Assembly: GCF_030582395.1 (NCBI RefSeq)
Contig: NZ_CP104381.1
Coordinates: 2,666,001 to 2,730,000 of the forward strand
Source of the DNA: Ralstonia pickettii
GTDB taxonomy: Bacteria > Pseudomonadota > Gammaproteobacteria > Burkholderiales > Burkholderiaceae
Reading direction: 5' to 3'
DNA: 64,000 nucleotides
The notes under the pieces: model-generated
The model's input: only the letters and a program-made list of their open reading frames with translations
Told to the model about the DNA's origin: nothing
Database searches by the model: none
Part shown: piece after piece, positions 22,530 through 32,490 of the stretch
Position numbering within the stretch: the first letter of the stretch is position 1
Layout of the letters: each line of letters begins with the position of its first letter
Program-made: the position numbers and the translations under genes

Positions 22530-23534
22530 ATGCAACGCAAACTTCGCCGGCTGACCCTGTCCGCCCTGGCAGCCACCCTGTGCCTGGCGCCGCTGGCCGC
22601 CAGCCTGCCCGCCCACGCCGACGAGCCGCTCAAGATCGGCTTCCTGGTCAAGATGCCCGAGCAGGCGTGGTTCATCAACGAGCAGAAAGCCGCCACCGAG
22701 CTTGGTCAGAAGAACGGCTTTTCGGTGGTGAACATCGGCACGCCCGATGGCGAAAAAGTGCTGTCCGCCATCGACAACCTTGGTGCGCAGGGTGCCAAGG
22801 GCTTCGTCATTTGCGCGCCGGACGTGCGCCTGGGGCCGGCCATCTCGGCACGCGCCAAGCACTACAACATGAAGTTCGTCACGGTCGACGATCAGCTCGT
22901 CGACTCGTCCGGCAAGCCGCTGGCCAATGTGCCGCACCTGGGCATGTCGGCCTTCAAGATCGGCAACCAGGTCGGCCAGGCGATTTCCGACGAGATGAAG
23001 CGCCGCGGCTGGAAGCCCGAGGAAGTGGGCGCGCTGCGCATCACCAACTATGAGTTGCCGACCGCCAAGCTGCGTACCGACGGCGCGACGCAGACACTGC
23101 TGGCCGGCGGCTTCAAAAAAGAAAACATCTTCGACGCGCCGCAAAAGACCACCGACGACGCAGGTGGCTTCAATGCCGCGTCGCCGGTGCTGGCACAGCA
23201 TGCAGGCATCAAGAAGTGGGTGATCTTCGCGCTCAATGAAGAGAGCGTGCTGGGCGGCGTGCGCGCCACCGAGCAGCTGCACATTCCGGCAGCCGATGTG
23301 ATCGGCGTCGGCATCAACGGTGCCGGCGAGGCGTTTGCCGAATTCCAGAAGAAGGAGCAGACCGGCTTCTTCGGCACGATTGCCGTCAGCTCGACGAACC
23401 ACGGCAAGGAGAGCGCTGCAAACCTCGTCGATTGGATCAAGACCGGCAAGCAGCCGCCGGCCGATACGCAAACCACCGGCAAGCTGATGGTGCGCAGCAA
23501 TTGGCAGGAAGTGCGCAAGGAACTGGGCATTTGA
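22530..23534 (+). CDS. araF: Periplasmic sugar-binding protein, AraF-type (arabinose set)
   Basis: Periplasmic binding protein of 334 residues, with a signal peptide ending near LPAHA-DEP. The mature N-terminus is KIGFLVKMPEQAWF: lysine and tryptophan of the sugar site are kept, but the glutamate position of E. coli AraF is glutamine. In the C-terminal pocket it keeps GING with the sugar-contacting asparagine, unlike the first copy. AGGAGACAAGC precedes the ATG. It lies 53 bp after the dehydrogenase and 66 bp before araG. Confidence 0.93.
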   Translation: MQRKLRRLTLSALAATLCLAPLAASLPAHADEPLKIGFLVKMPEQAWFINEQKAATELGQKNGFSVVNIGTPDGEKVLSAIDNLGAQGAKGFVICAPDVRLGPAISARAKHYNMKFVTVDDQLVDSSGKPLANVPHLGMSAFKIGNQVGQAISDEMKRRGWKPEEVGALRITNYELPTAKLRTDGATQTLLAGGFKKENIFDAPQKTTDDAGGFNAASPVLAQHAGIKKWVIFALNEESVLGGVRATEQLHIPAADVIGVGINGAGEAFAEFQKKEQTGFFGTIAVSSTNHGKESAANLVDWIKTGKQPPADTQTTGKLMVRSNWQEVRKELGI

Positions 23535-23600
23535 TGCAACGCGCGGCGCGGGCCCGTCCCGTGCCCCACGCGCCCCACGCCGATCCGCAAAGAGCAATCG

Positions 23601-25130
23601 ATGACAGTCCAATCACTTGATGCGAGCGGTCCGCCCGACGCTTCTCCTACCGCTTATCTGAAGCTGGACGGCATCACCGTGCGCTTTCCTGGCGTGCTGG
23701 CGCTCGACCATGTATCGCTCGACATCCGCCGCGGCGAGGTTCACGGCCTGATGGGCGAGAACGGCGCAGGCAAGTCGACGCTGCTCAAGGTGTTGTCGGG
23801 CGTCAACCAGCCGGAGGCCGGCACGCTGTCGCTGGACGGCGTGCCGCAGCAGTTCACGAACACGCGCGCGGCCATTGCGGCGGGCATCGCGATCATCTAT
23901 CAGGAACTGCACCTCGTGCCGGAACTGACGGTGGCAGAAAACCTGATGCTCGGCGCGCTGCCCAACCGCTTTGGCGTGCTCGACGAGAAGACGCTGATCG
24001 CCCGCGCGCTGCGTGCACTCGAACGGCTGGGCGAAAGGCTCGATCCGGCCCAGCCCGTCAAGCACCTGTCGATCGGCCAGCGCCAGATGATCGAGATCGG
24101 CAAGGCGCTGATGCGCGACGCGCGCGTGATCGCGTTCGACGAACCCACGAGTTCGCTCTCCTCGCGCGAGACGACGCAGTTGTTCCGCATCATTCGCGCA
24201 CTCAAGGCCGAGGGCCGCGCGGTCATCTACGTCACGCACCGCATGGAAGAGGTGTACGAGCTGTGCGACCGCGTAACCGTATTCCGCGACGGCCGGCACA
24301 TCGACACGTTCAACGCCGGCGCCCACCTCGACCGCGAGCGTCTGATCCGCTGCATGGTCGGGCGCTCGATCCAGGACGTGTACGGCTACAAGCCGCGCCC
24401 GCTCGGCGGCGTGAAGGTCGACGTGCGCGGCCTGATGGGACCCGGCTTGAGCGAACCCGCATCGTTCCGGGCGCATGCAGGCGAAATCGTCGGCTTCTTC
24501 GGGCTGGTCGGCGCGGGGCGCTCGGAGCTGATGAAGCTGCTCTATGGCGCGGTCAAACCCGCCGCAGGCGAGATTCGCCTCAACGGCAAGCGCGTCCAGT
24601 TCAACACGCCGCGCGATGCGGTGCGCGCGGGTGTCGCGCTCTGCCCGGAAGACCGCAAGCAGGAAGGCATCGTCGCCATCGCCTCGGTCTCGGATAACCT
24701 GAATATCAGTTGCCGGCGCCACTTCAGCCGCTTCAGCGTGTTGAACAACCGGCAGGAAACGCAGACCACCCAGTCTTTCATCGACAAGCTTGCCATCAAG
24801 ACACGCAATGGTGAATCGCCGATCGGCAAGCTCTCGGGCGGCAATCAGCAGAAGGTGATCCTCTCGCGCTGGCTGGCGGATGACATCGACGTCTTCCTGA
24901 TGGACGAACCCACGCGCGGCATCGACGTCGGCGCCCGCAGCGAAATCTACAGCCTGCTTTATGGGCTCGCCCAGGCCGGTCGCACTGTCATCGTGGTGTC
25001 GAGCGATCTGGCGGAAGTCATCGGCGTTTCCGACCGCGTGCTCGTCATGAAGCAGGGCCGCATCGTCGGCGACCTGCCCAGAGAGCACGCCTCGCCCGAC
25101 ACCCTCATCAAACTCGCGCTGCCACGCTAG
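23601..25130 (+). CDS. araG: Sugar ABC transporter ATP-binding protein, AraG-type (arabinose set)
   Basis: Double-domain ATPase of 509 residues. Walker A of the first domain is GENGAGKST (52-60) with signature [12 protein letters not shown]; the second domain has [19 protein letters not shown] and the Walker B-like [10 protein letters not shown]. It has about 15 more N-terminal residues than the first copy and lacks that copy's proline-rich tail. It lies 18 bp before araH, completing the second importer. Confidence 0.95.
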   Translation: MTVQSLDASGPPDASPTAYLKLDGITVRFPGVLALDHVSLDIRRGEVHGLMGENGAGKSTLLKVLSGVNQPEAGTLSLDGVPQQFTNTRAAIAAGIAIIYQELHLVPELTVAENLMLGALPNRFGVLDEKTLIARALRALERLGERLDPAQPVKHLSIGQRQMIEIGKALMRDARVIAFDEPTSSLSSRETTQLFRIIRALKAEGRAVIYVTHRMEEVYELCDRVTVFRDGRHIDTFNAGAHLDRERLIRCMVGRSIQDVYGYKPRPLGGVKVDVRGLMGPGLSEPASFRAHAGEIVGFFGLVGAGRSELMKLLYGAVKPAAGEIRLNGKRVQFNTPRDAVRAGVALCPEDRKQEGIVAIASVSDNLNISCRRHFSRFSVLNNRQETQTTQSFIDKLAIKTRNGESPIGKLSGGNQQKVILSRWLADDIDVFLMDEPTRGIDVGARSEIYSLLYGLAQAGRTVIVVSSDLAEVIGVSDRVLVMKQGRIVGDLPREHASPDTLIKLALPR

Positions 25131-25148
25131 CGTGCGCATCACGCCCTC

Positions 25149-26174
25149 ATGGAAACCGATCCTATGCAAACGCCATCCACCGAATCCGTGCCGGGCGGCC
25201 CCCCAATGGCGGCCCCGGGCATCCCCAGCCGCGCCGCCCTCACGTGGGAACTGGTCAACCGATCTGGCATCGTCTTGGTGTTCGTCCTGCTGTTCACCGC
25301 GCTGGCGTGCACGGTGCCGGGCTTCATCAGCAGCCGCAATATCCAGGGCCTGCTGCTCTCGGTCACCTTGATCGGCTCCATCTCGGTCACGATGATGTTC
25401 GTGCTCGCCCTGGGCGAGGTCGACCTTTCAGTCGCCTCCATCGTCGCGTTCGCGGGTGTAGTGGCCTCCACTCTGATCACCGCAACGCACAGCGTGGTGC
25501 TTGGCGTCGGGGCCGGCGTGCTGGCGGGCGGCCTGGTCGGGCTCGTCAACGGCGTGCTGGTGGCGCGCTACCAGATCAACTCGTTGATCGTCACGCTCGC
25601 CATGATGGAAGTCGTGCGCGGCCTCGCCTTCATCACCTCCAACGGCGACGCGGTAATGATTTCCGAAGAGCGCTTCTTCGACCTGGGCGGCGGGTCATTC
25701 CTCGGCATTTCCTACCCCATCTGGAGCAACATCGTCGGTTTCGCCTTGTTCGGCTTCCTGCTCAAGAAGACGGTGTTCGGCAAGAACGTGCTCGCCGTCG
25801 GCGGCAATGAGGAAGCCGCGCTGCTTGCCGGCCTGCCGGTAACGCGCATCAAGATCGCCGTATTCGTCCTCCAGGGCCTGGTGACGGGTTTCGCCGGCGT
25901 GATGCTGGCCTCGCGCATGAGCCTGGGCGATCCCAAAACGTCGGTCGGGCTTGAGCTGGGCGTGATCTCGGCCTGCGTGCTGGGCGGGGTTTCGCTCACG
26001 GGCGGGGTGGCCACCGTGTCCGGTGTGCTGGTCGGCGTTCTGATCATGGGGTCGGTGCAGAACGCGATGAGCCTGATGAACGTGCCGACGTTCTATCAGT
26101 ACCTGATCCGCGGCGGCATTCTGCTGCTCGCAGTGTGGTTTGACCGCATTCGTCGCAACAAGCGGGCCAGCTGA
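25149..26174 (+). CDS. araH: Sugar ABC transporter permease, AraH-type (arabinose set)
   Basis: CUT2-family inner-membrane permease of 341 residues with about eight to ten hydrophobic segments. It has the ALGEVDLSVASIVAF loop, where the first copy has a different sequence (ASRDFDLSIGSTVAF), and the EEAALLAGLPV cytoplasmic loop. A second in-frame ATG at 25164 is also possible; the difference is five residues. It is the last gene of the arabinose operon and is followed by a terminator. Confidence 0.92.
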   Translation: METDPMQTPSTESVPGGPPMAAPGIPSRAALTWELVNRSGIVLVFVLLFTALACTVPGFISSRNIQGLLLSVTLIGSISVTMMFVLALGEVDLSVASIVAFAGVVASTLITATHSVVLGVGAGVLAGGLVGLVNGVLVARYQINSLIVTLAMMEVVRGLAFITSNGDAVMISEERFFDLGGGSFLGISYPIWSNIVGFALFGFLLKKTVFGKNVLAVGGNEEAALLAGLPVTRIKIAVFVLQGLVTGFAGVMLASRMSLGDPKTSVGLELGVISACVLGGVSLTGGVATVSGVLVGVLIMGSVQNAMSLMNVPTFYQYLIRGGILLLAVWFDRIRRNKRAS

Positions 26175-26202
26175 AAAGCGTGGTGGCACGTTTTCAAGGC
26201 AA

Positions 26203-26232
26203 CAAAAAAGCCCGCATTTGCGGGCTTCTTCA
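26203..26232. terminator. Bidirectional rho-independent terminator
   Basis: AAGCCCGC (26208-26215) pairs with GCGGGCTT (26220-26227) across ATTT, with six A on one side and TTCTTC on the other. It ends the arabinose operon and can also end the convergent barstar-RNase transcript, where its T-run is better. Confidence 0.85.
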
Positions 26233-26266
26233 TTTCCGGGCCGAACAACCGGCCAAGCGGCCTGGC

Positions 26267-26890
26267 TCAGGCGAACGAATAGAACACGCGGAACTGTACC
26301 TTACGCTCTGCCCAGAACTCGGCCGCGTCACGGAACACGTCTAGCAGCACTTCGCGGGCTTCCTTGTCGAACTTCGGCTGGCACGGCAGGCCCTCGAGCA
26401 CGATGACAAAACCCGGCTGCGGGCCGGCCTTGTAGATCATGTCGGTCAGGCAGTCGGCCAGGGCGTCGAAGTTTTTGCCGAAATGCTTCGGGAACAGAAA
26501 CTCGCGTGCAATCACGTCGAGCACTTCGCTCTTGGTGGTCGCGGCCGAGCAATTGGCGTACAGGAAATGCTGACCCAGGCTGGCCGCCGATTCGGCCAGA
26601 TCCGCTACGCGAAACGCGCGGATCGACTGCACGATATTCGGACGCACCGTCTTGAAGAGGTTCATGGCGTCTTCGCGGCCTCCGTCGTCGTCCGTCTGGG
26701 TGTTGTCCTGCGTCATGATGTTCTGCGGTGCACTTTGGGGCAACTTGGCCGCCCCCCCGACGCGTGCGCCCAGGGCTTGCATCCCCACCACACCGTCGTA
26801 CAGATTTTGCGCCTTGTGCCACGCCTCGCGGGCCACGCGCTCATCGCGTGCGGTGAGCGAGTCGTCCAGCCCAAACATGTTGGTCGTCAT
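26267..26890 (-). CDS. Barstar-family ribonuclease inhibitor with long N-terminal extension
   Basis: Cytoplasmic inhibitor of the adjacent RNase. The barstar fold occupies about residues 115-207 (NCSAATTKSEVLDVIAREFL, FGKNFDALADCLTDM, VIVLEGL). The aspartates corresponding to Asp35 and Asp39 of Bacillus barstar are kept in FDALADCL, while the Trp38 position is alanine. The protein is 207 residues against about 90 for classic barstar; the extra N-terminus includes a helical DERVAREAWHKAQNLYDG segment and an acidic DDDGGRED linker. The ATG overlaps the RNase stop as ATGA, so the two are coupled. Barstar identity is strong; the role of the extension is unknown. Confidence 0.88.
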   Translation of the reverse strand: MTTNMFGLDDSLTARDERVAREAWHKAQNLYDGVVGMQALGARVGGAAKLPQSAPQNIMTQDNTQTDDDGGREDAMNLFKTVRPNIVQSIRAFRVADLAESAASLGQHFLYANCSAATTKSEVLDVIAREFLFPKHFGKNFDALADCLTDMIYKAGPQPGFVIVLEGLPCQPKFDKEAREVLLDVFRDAAEFWAERKVQFRVFYSFA

Positions 26891-27318
26891 CGCTGTATCC
26901 GTTGAAAACTGTTGTAGTGATCTTCCGTGTAGTAGCAGTCGTTGGCCGCTTGCTGATCCCCGCCGCAGATAATGCGCCGGGCGCCGCGGTTACGAGCCCC
27001 CCGCGTCTTCACGGTGTACTCGTGGTAATAGCCACGCCGCTGCGCAGGCAAACGTCGCTCATAGTTGCCGAACGTGATGCCATCTTTTGCATAGGGGAAC
27101 GGGCCGCCCTGCTCGATCAGTGCCAGCGTGCGCTGCGCCTCATTGGGCAGGTCTGCCGCGCGAATGGTTCCCACGGCGGCCGCCATGCCGGAGTTGTCCC
27201 GGGCGACCGCATCGGCCGGCAAGCCTGCCAGTGACATCGCAAGCGTCGCCGCCAGCGCGCCACGTGCCATCGCCTGAGATACGGAGCGGCCGATCCACGC
27301 TCCAAGTCGCTTTGTCAT
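26887..27318 (-). CDS. Secreted barnase-type guanyl-specific ribonuclease
   Basis: Small RNase of 143 residues with a signal peptide (hydrophobic ALAATLAMSLAGL, likely cleavage after DAVA near residue 39). The mature part has the N1/T1-barnase core: FGNYERRLPAQ, the catalytic glutamate in YYHEYTVKT, arginine in GARRIICGG, and the catalytic histidine in TEDHYNSF. Two cysteines flanking the loop before that histidine could form a disulfide outside the cytoplasm. It is upstream of and overlaps the barstar gene. Confidence 0.88.
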   Translation of the reverse strand: MTKRLGAWIGRSVSQAMARGALAATLAMSLAGLPADAVARDNSGMAAAVGTIRAADLPNEAQRTLALIEQGGPFPYAKDGITFGNYERRLPAQRRGYYHEYTVKTRGARNRGARRIICGGDQQAANDCYYTEDHYNSFQRIQR

Positions 27319-27738
27319 CAGCAGGCCCTAACGGGAGAATCGCGCCGACCGGAGCCCGGCGCAGGTCACAAGCGCAGGTGGCCGTCCAATAACGATCCGG
27401 ACAGCCGGTTTGCAGCTGAAAGCGAAGTGGCTCAACGCCTGAGAGGCCTGGCAGGGAATGACAAGTCGGGCGACTGCCGAAGACTTGGGGAATCCTTCCG
27501 CCTGCAAAAACCCATCCATTGCGCGCACCGAATAAGGCGATCCGGTAGACGTGTGTACGGAAAACCGCATTGTTGAACCCGTCTGGCCCGGTTCGGACCT
27601 CATGTGCCCAGAAGCACCCCTTCAGCCCGTAAGGGTACGCTCATCGATGACAACAATCAACCGACGGTGAAAGTCTGAAGGGTTTTTCCAGACAACCATT
27701 AGCTTTGCGTCAATGTGAGCGCACGCAAACTTAAGACA
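27319..27738. other. 420-bp non-coding stretch between the RNase gene and the maeB terminator
   Basis: I see no supported gene here. It should hold the promoter of the RNase-barstar pair, read on the minus strand towards 27318. A 91-codon minus-strand frame (27328-27603) has no recognisable domain and no good ribosome-binding site. The 27600-27740 part is more AT-rich. Confidence 0.6.
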
Positions 27739-27769
27739 TAAAAAAGGGAGCGCAGCATCGTGCGCTCCC
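27739..27769 (-). terminator. Rho-independent terminator of maeB
   Basis: Minus-strand stem GGGAGCGCA/TGCGCTCCC (arms 27761-27769 and 27746-27754) with a 6-nt loop, followed by TTTTTT. It lies about 20 bp after the maeB stop codon. Confidence 0.9.
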
Positions 27770-27788
27770 TCTCATGGCGCTTCCGTGA

Positions 27789-30134
27789 TCAGCGTTGCGC
27801 TTGGGCAGCGGCATCCACGACGGTCAAGGCCGTCATGTTGAGGATGCGTCGCACCGTCGCCGACGGCGTAAGAATGTGTACCGGCTTCTTAGCGCCCAGT
27901 AGGATCGGGCCGATGGCGATGTTGTTGCCTGCAGCAGCCTTCAAGAGGTTGTAAGCGATGTTCGCGGCGTCGATGTTCGGCATGACCAACAGGTTCGCCT
28001 CGCCATTGAGCGTCGAATCCGGCACCAGCGATGCGCGCAGCTTCTCGTCGAGCGCGGCGTCACCGTGCATTTCGCCGTCCACTTCGAGGTTCGGGGCACG
28101 TTCGCGCAGGATCGCCAGCGTTTCACGCATCTTGACCGCGGAAGGCGCCTCGGAGGAGCCGAAGTTCGAATGCGACATCAGCGCAACCTTCGGCTTGATA
28201 CCGAACCGGCACAACTCCTCGGCAGCCATGATCGTGATCTCAGCGAGCTGCTCGGCGGTCGGGTCGACGTTGACATGCGTATCCGTCAGGAACACCTGGC
28301 GACCGGGCAGAACCAGCCCGTTCATGGCCGCGTACACGCAGTTCGTGCCGCCCAGAATCTGGTCGATATAGCGCAGATGCGCAGCCGTATTGCTGATCGT
28401 GCCGCAGATCATGCCGTCCGCTTCGCCCTTTTGGATCATGAGCGCGCCGATCAGCGTGTTGCGGCGACGCATTTCCAGCTTGGCGTACTGCGGCGTTACG
28501 CCCTTGCGTGCCATCAGCTTGTAGTACGTCTCCCAGTAGTCGCGGAAGCGCTCGTCATGCTCGGGGTTGACCACGGTGAAGTCCACGCCCTCGCGCAGGC
28601 GCAGGCCAAAGCGCTCAATGCGGTGGGCAATCACGCTCGGGCGGCCGATCAGGATCGGGCTGGCGAGCGTTTCGTCCACGACGATCTGCACGGCACGCAG
28701 GACGCGCTCTTCCTCGCCTTCGGCAAAGACGATGCGCTTGTTCTCCATCGGCACCTTGCGGGCGGCCGAGAAGATCGGCTTCATCAGCGTGCCGGAGTGG
28801 TAGACGAACTGCTGCAGATGCTGGCGGTACGCATCCATGTCCTCGATCGGGCGCTGTGCCACGCCCGAGAGCATGGCCGCCTGCGCCACGGCCGGCGCGA
28901 TCTTGACGATCAGGCGCGGGTCGAAGGGCTTCGGGATCAGGTATTCGGGGCCGAACGACAGGTCCTGGATGCCATAGGCAGACGCAACGATGTCGCTTTG
29001 CTCCTGGCGGGCCAGTTCCGCCACGGCGTGCACGGCGGCAACTTCCATCTCACGCGTGATGGTGGTTGCGCCCACGTCCAGCGCACCGCGGAAGATGAAC
29101 GGGAAGCACAGGACGTTGTTGACCTGGTTCGGGTAGTCCGTACGGCCGGTGCCCATGATGACATCGGGGCGCACTTCCTTGGCCTGCTCCGGCAGGATTT
29201 CGGGGTTCGGGTTGGCCAGCGCGAAGATGATCGGCTTGTCGGCCATGCGCTTGACCATGTCCTGCTTGAGCACGCCAGCGGCGGACAGGCCCAGGAAAAT
29301 GTCGGCGCCGTCGATGACTTCAGCCAGTGTGCGCAAGTCGGTCTTCTGTGCGAAGTGCGCCTTGTCCGGGTCCATCAGTTCGGTGCGGCCTTCGTAGACC
29401 ACGCCGGCCAGGTCCGTCACCCAGATGTTTTCGCGCGGCAGGCCCAGATCGACCAGCAGGTCGAGGCAAGCGAGCGCAGCAGCGCCCGCGCCCGAGGCCA
29501 CCAGCTTCACTTTCTTGATGTCCTTCCCGACCACCTTCAGCGCGTTGGTGATACCCGCGCCCACAACGATGGCCGTGCCATGTTGGTCGTCGTGGAAGAC
29601 GGGAATCTTCATGCGCTTGCGCAGTTCGCGCTCGACGAAGAAGCACTCCGGGGCCTTGATGTCTTCCAGGTTGATCCCGCCGAAGGTCGGCTCCAGCGAG
29701 GCGATGATATCGACCAGCTTTTGGGGGTCTTTTTCGTTGATCTCGATGTCAAACACATCGATACCGGCAAATTTCTTGAACAGCCCTGCCTTGCCTTCCA
29801 TGACCGGCTTCGATGCTTCCGGGCCAATGTCGCCAAGGCCGAGCACTGCCGTGCCGTTGGTCACCACGCCGACGAGGTTGCCGCGAGCGGTGTAGCGGAA
29901 CGAGTTGGCAACGTCTTCGACGATCTCTTCGCAGGCTGCGGCCACGCCAGGCGAGTAGGCCAGGGCCAAATCGCGCTGGTTCGACAGCGGCTTGGTCGGC
30001 GTGACCGAAATTTTGCCCGGGGTGGGAAACTCGTGATACTCCAGCGCGGCCTTGCGCAAGGCGGCGCGCTGCTGCGCCTTGAGTTCTTCATCCGTGCGGG
30101 CGGGCTGCTGAGGCTGGGTATCCACCGTGGTCAT
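27789..30134 (-). CDS. maeB: NADP-dependent malic enzyme with phosphotransacetylase-like domain
   Basis: Oxidative decarboxylation of malate to pyruvate with NADP reduction. The 781-residue protein has the malic enzyme part at about 1-440 ([35 protein letters not shown], the NAD(P) loop [16 protein letters not shown]) and a C-terminal phosphate acetyltransferase-like domain at about 450-781, thought to be regulatory rather than catalytic. The start is the ATG at 30132-30134; the longer frame adds arginine-rich unconserved residues. It diverges from thiL. Confidence 0.96.
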   Translation of the reverse strand: MTTVDTQPQQPARTDEELKAQQRAALRKAALEYHEFPTPGKISVTPTKPLSNQRDLALAYSPGVAAACEEIVEDVANSFRYTARGNLVGVVTNGTAVLGLGDIGPEASKPVMEGKAGLFKKFAGIDVFDIEINEKDPQKLVDIIASLEPTFGGINLEDIKAPECFFVERELRKRMKIPVFHDDQHGTAIVVGAGITNALKVVGKDIKKVKLVASGAGAAALACLDLLVDLGLPRENIWVTDLAGVVYEGRTELMDPDKAHFAQKTDLRTLAEVIDGADIFLGLSAAGVLKQDMVKRMADKPIIFALANPNPEILPEQAKEVRPDVIMGTGRTDYPNQVNNVLCFPFIFRGALDVGATTITREMEVAAVHAVAELARQEQSDIVASAYGIQDLSFGPEYLIPKPFDPRLIVKIAPAVAQAAMLSGVAQRPIEDMDAYRQHLQQFVYHSGTLMKPIFSAARKVPMENKRIVFAEGEEERVLRAVQIVVDETLASPILIGRPSVIAHRIERFGLRLREGVDFTVVNPEHDERFRDYWETYYKLMARKGVTPQYAKLEMRRRNTLIGALMIQKGEADGMICGTISNTAAHLRYIDQILGGTNCVYAAMNGLVLPGRQVFLTDTHVNVDPTAEQLAEITIMAAEELCRFGIKPKVALMSHSNFGSSEAPSAVKMRETLAILRERAPNLEVDGEMHGDAALDEKLRASLVPDSTLNGEANLLVMPNIDAANIAYNLLKAAAGNNIAIGPILLGAKKPVHILTPSATVRRILNMTALTVVDAAAQAQR

Positions 30135-30244
30135 GGGTCTCTCGTATCGGGTGGCCAGCGCGCGCGCCGGCCGTCGCATCTAGCGGGCCACCGGGATACC
30201 CTCACGAGCGCCACGGGAATACGGTCCGCCTCCTTGGGCCCGTC

Positions 30245-30250
30245 ATTTTA
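30245..30250 (-). promoter_or_regulatory. Candidate -10 element of maeB
   Basis: Minus-strand TAAAAT within TATATAAAATGACGG, about 110 bp before the maeB start codon, in the most AT-rich part of the maeB-thiL divergent region. No clear -35. Confidence 0.35.
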
Positions 30251-30307
30251 TATAGTGAAAAGCGATCTCACAACGGGATTTTGGGTGGGAGTGCTATGCA
30301 CATTCGC

Positions 30308-30313
30308 TACAAT
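30308..30313 (+). promoter_or_regulatory. Candidate -10 element of thiL
   Basis: TACAAT in the context CGCTACAATATT, a common Burkholderiales -10 setting. If used, transcription begins after about 30320. This would exclude an upstream ATG at 30296 and support the GTG at 30374 as the thiL start. Confidence 0.45.
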
Positions 30314-30373
30314 ATTCCACCGTCCTGTCACGGCACCATCGGGCTTGCCCCATATTTTTCCATCGCCGCTGCC

Positions 30374-31381
30374 GTGTCCGAGCCCGCCAAGCCACGTAAT
30401 TCCGCTGATTCCGGCGCAAAATTATCCGAATTTGATCTCATTCGGCGCTATTTCACGCGTCCGACGCCAAAAGCGACACTCGGCGTCGGCGATGATTGCG
30501 CATTGCTCGCGCCCCGCCCCGGGCACGAATTGGCGATCTCCAGCGACATGCTGGTCGCCGGGCGGCACTTTTTTCCAAATGCGGAGCCGCGTGCACTTGG
30601 ACATAAGGCTCTGGCTGTCAACCTGTCGGATCTGGCTGCCATGGGTGCGGAGCCCCGCGCATTTACGCTGGCCGTGGCGCTGCCAGAAGCCAACGCGGTC
30701 TGGCTCAAACCCTTTTCTGAAGGCCTGCTCGCCCTCGCCGATGCCTTTCACTGTGAACTCATTGGGGGGGACACCACGCGCGGGCCGCTCACGCTCAGTT
30801 TGACCGTCTTTGGCGACGTCCCCGCCGCTGCGGCACTACGCCGCGACGCTGCCCGCCCGGGCGATGACCTTTGGGTCTCGGGCACCGTCGGTGACGCCCG
30901 GCTGGCGCTGGGCGCCCTGCGCAACGAGTGGACGCTCGCGCCAGAGGCGCTCGCGCTGGTGCAGCCGCGCATGGACATGCCCACGCCGCGCGTTGCGCTC
31001 GGCGTGGCATTGCGCGGTGTCGCCCGGGCGGCGCTCGACGTCTCGGACGGCTTGTTGGGTGACCTTGGCCACATCCTCGCCCAGTCCCGCGTCGGGGCAA
31101 CAATCATGGTCGACGATGTTCCGCGCTCAGCCACGCTTGCGGCGCAATCCGCCGCGCTTCAGCTGCAATGCACGCTGGCGGGCGGCGACGACTACGAACT
31201 TTGCTTCACTGCGCCTGCCGATGCGCGCGACGCTGTGGTTGCCGCGGGCCAGCGTGCAGGTGTGGCCGTCACGCGCATCGGCCGCATCGATGCTGAAACG
31301 GGCTTGCGGCTCGTGGATGCCCAAGGTGCCCCCGTCCTGTTCACGCACAGCAGCTTCGACCATTTCTCTTCCGCCTCATGA
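30374..31381 (+). CDS. thiL: Thiamine-monophosphate kinase
   Basis: Phosphorylates thiamine monophosphate to thiamine diphosphate. From the GTG at 30374 the product is 335 residues, close to the family's usual length. Motifs are SEFDLIRRYF at the N-terminus, the Mg/ATP site GVGDDCALL, SSDMLVAGRHFF, LIGGDTTRGPL and DVSDGLLGDLGHIL. Upstream in-frame starts (ATG 30296, TTG 30281) add residues outside the domain and precede the likely -10. The stop overlaps pgpA as ATGA. Confidence 0.93.
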   Translation: MSEPAKPRNSADSGAKLSEFDLIRRYFTRPTPKATLGVGDDCALLAPRPGHELAISSDMLVAGRHFFPNAEPRALGHKALAVNLSDLAAMGAEPRAFTLAVALPEANAVWLKPFSEGLLALADAFHCELIGGDTTRGPLTLSLTVFGDVPAAAALRRDAARPGDDLWVSGTVGDARLALGALRNEWTLAPEALALVQPRMDMPTPRVALGVALRGVARAALDVSDGLLGDLGHILAQSRVGATIMVDDVPRSATLAAQSAALQLQCTLAGGDDYELCFTAPADARDAVVAAGQRAGVAVTRIGRIDAETGLRLVDAQGAPVLFTHSSFDHFSSAS

Positions 31382-31956
31382 TGTCTTCCGCCCCCTTCCC
31401 ACCCTCCAATCCACCGGGCCAGCCTGAAACTGTCGTTCTGGAAGCGGGCCAGACCATGCAGGTGCGGCGCCCTACGGCGCGCTTCATGTTCGGCCATCCG
31501 GCACGCATCCTGGCGCTGGGCTTCGGCTCGGGCTTATCGCCCATCCTGCCGGGTACGGTCGGTACGCTGTACGCTTGGCTGATCTACGTGGTGTTTGCGC
31601 GCTGGATTTCGGGACCGACTTGGCTGCTGATCGCGGCGGTTGGCTTCGTGATCGGCATCTGGGCATGCGCCCGCACCGCACGCGATCTGGGTGTGGCCGA
31701 TCACGGCGCCATGGTGTGGGACGAGATGGTCGCGTTCTGGATCGTGCTGGCTTTCGTCACGCCGACCACGTTGGGCGGGCAGTTTGCCGCGTTCCTCTGG
31801 TTCCGCTTCTTCGACATGGTCAAGCCGGCACCCATCCGCTATTACGATCGCACGCTTAAGGGCTTTGGCCTGCGCGGCGGCTATGGCGTGATGGTCGATG
31901 ACATTCTCGCGGCGTTCTACACGCTGCTCGTGTTTGCGCTGTGGCGCTCGTTTTGA
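31378..31956 (+). CDS. pgpA: Phosphatidylglycerophosphatase A
   Basis: Inner-membrane phosphatase that makes phosphatidylglycerol from phosphatidylglycerophosphate. The 192-residue protein has several hydrophobic helices and the family signatures SPILPGTVGTLYAW, ADHGAMVWDEMVAFW (acidic metal ligands) and RFFDMVKPAPIRYYDR. The start overlaps thiL by 4 bp; thiL-pgpA-cinA is a common operon in this order. The N-terminal 25 residues are proline-rich and vary between relatives. Confidence 0.94.
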   Translation: MMSSAPFPPSNPPGQPETVVLEAGQTMQVRRPTARFMFGHPARILALGFGSGLSPILPGTVGTLYAWLIYVVFARWISGPTWLLIAAVGFVIGIWACARTARDLGVADHGAMVWDEMVAFWIVLAFVTPTTLGGQFAAFLWFRFFDMVKPAPIRYYDRTLKGFGLRGGYGVMVDDILAAFYTLLVFALWRSF

Positions 31957-31988
31957 CGTCTGACGTCAGAAGCTTGGAAGGTACTGCA

Positions 31989-32489
31989 ATGGCTGAATCC
32001 CGCGCGCTGGCCCAACTGGCCGAACTGGTGGCTGACACGTTGAACAAGCGCAGCCTGATGATGGCGTCCGCCGAGTCGTGCACAGGCGGCCTGGTGTCTG
32101 CCGCCATCACCGATGTATCAGGCTCGTCCGCGTGGTTCGAGCGCGGCTTCGTCGTCTACTCCAACGAAGCGAAATCGCAGATGTTGGGCGTGCCGGCAGC
32201 GCTGATCCGCGAACATGGCGCCGTGAGCGAGCCGGTGGCGCATGCCATGGCCGAGGGCGCCGTGCTCAACAGCCGCGCGCAGGTGGCGGTGGCGATTACC
32301 GGCGTAGCGGGCCCGACCGGCGGCACGCCTGACAAGCCCGTCGGCATGGTCTGCTTCGGCTGGAGCAACCGGCTGCAGACGCGCGTGGAAACGCGCCACT
32401 TCAAGGGTGACCGCAAGCAGGTTCGCCTGCAGGCAGCGGAGCACGCGCTGCGCGGCCTGCTCGACTTCCTCGACTCGGCGGAGTCCTGA
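31989..32489 (+). CDS. pncC: CinA C-terminal family nicotinamide-nucleotide amidase
   Basis: Deamidates nicotinamide mononucleotide to nicotinate mononucleotide. It is 166 residues, the stand-alone amidase domain without the CinA pyrophosphatase half. Visible blocks are SAESCTGGLVSAAITDVSG, FVVYSNEAKSQMLGV and GVAGPTGGTPDKPVGMV. It lies 32 bp after pgpA. The start ATG at 31989 gives the usual N-terminus. Confidence 0.93.
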   Translation: MAESRALAQLAELVADTLNKRSLMMASAESCTGGLVSAAITDVSGSSAWFERGFVVYSNEAKSQMLGVPAALIREHGAVSEPVAHAMAEGAVLNSRAQVAVAITGVAGPTGGTPDKPVGMVCFGWSNRLQTRVETRHFKGDRKQVRLQAAEHALRGLLDFLDSAES

Positions 32490-32490
32490 T

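Noticed and set aside
27328..27603. 91-codon minus-strand frame
   Set aside because: No ribosome-binding site, no recognisable domain and mixed codon usage; it overlaps the expected promoter of the RNase gene.
27319..27738. Possible riboswitch (glycine-like CTCTCAGG element) between the RNase gene and maeB
   Set aside because: Only the short CTCTCAGG word on the minus strand matches; the rest of the aptamer core is missing and the downstream gene is a ribonuclease.
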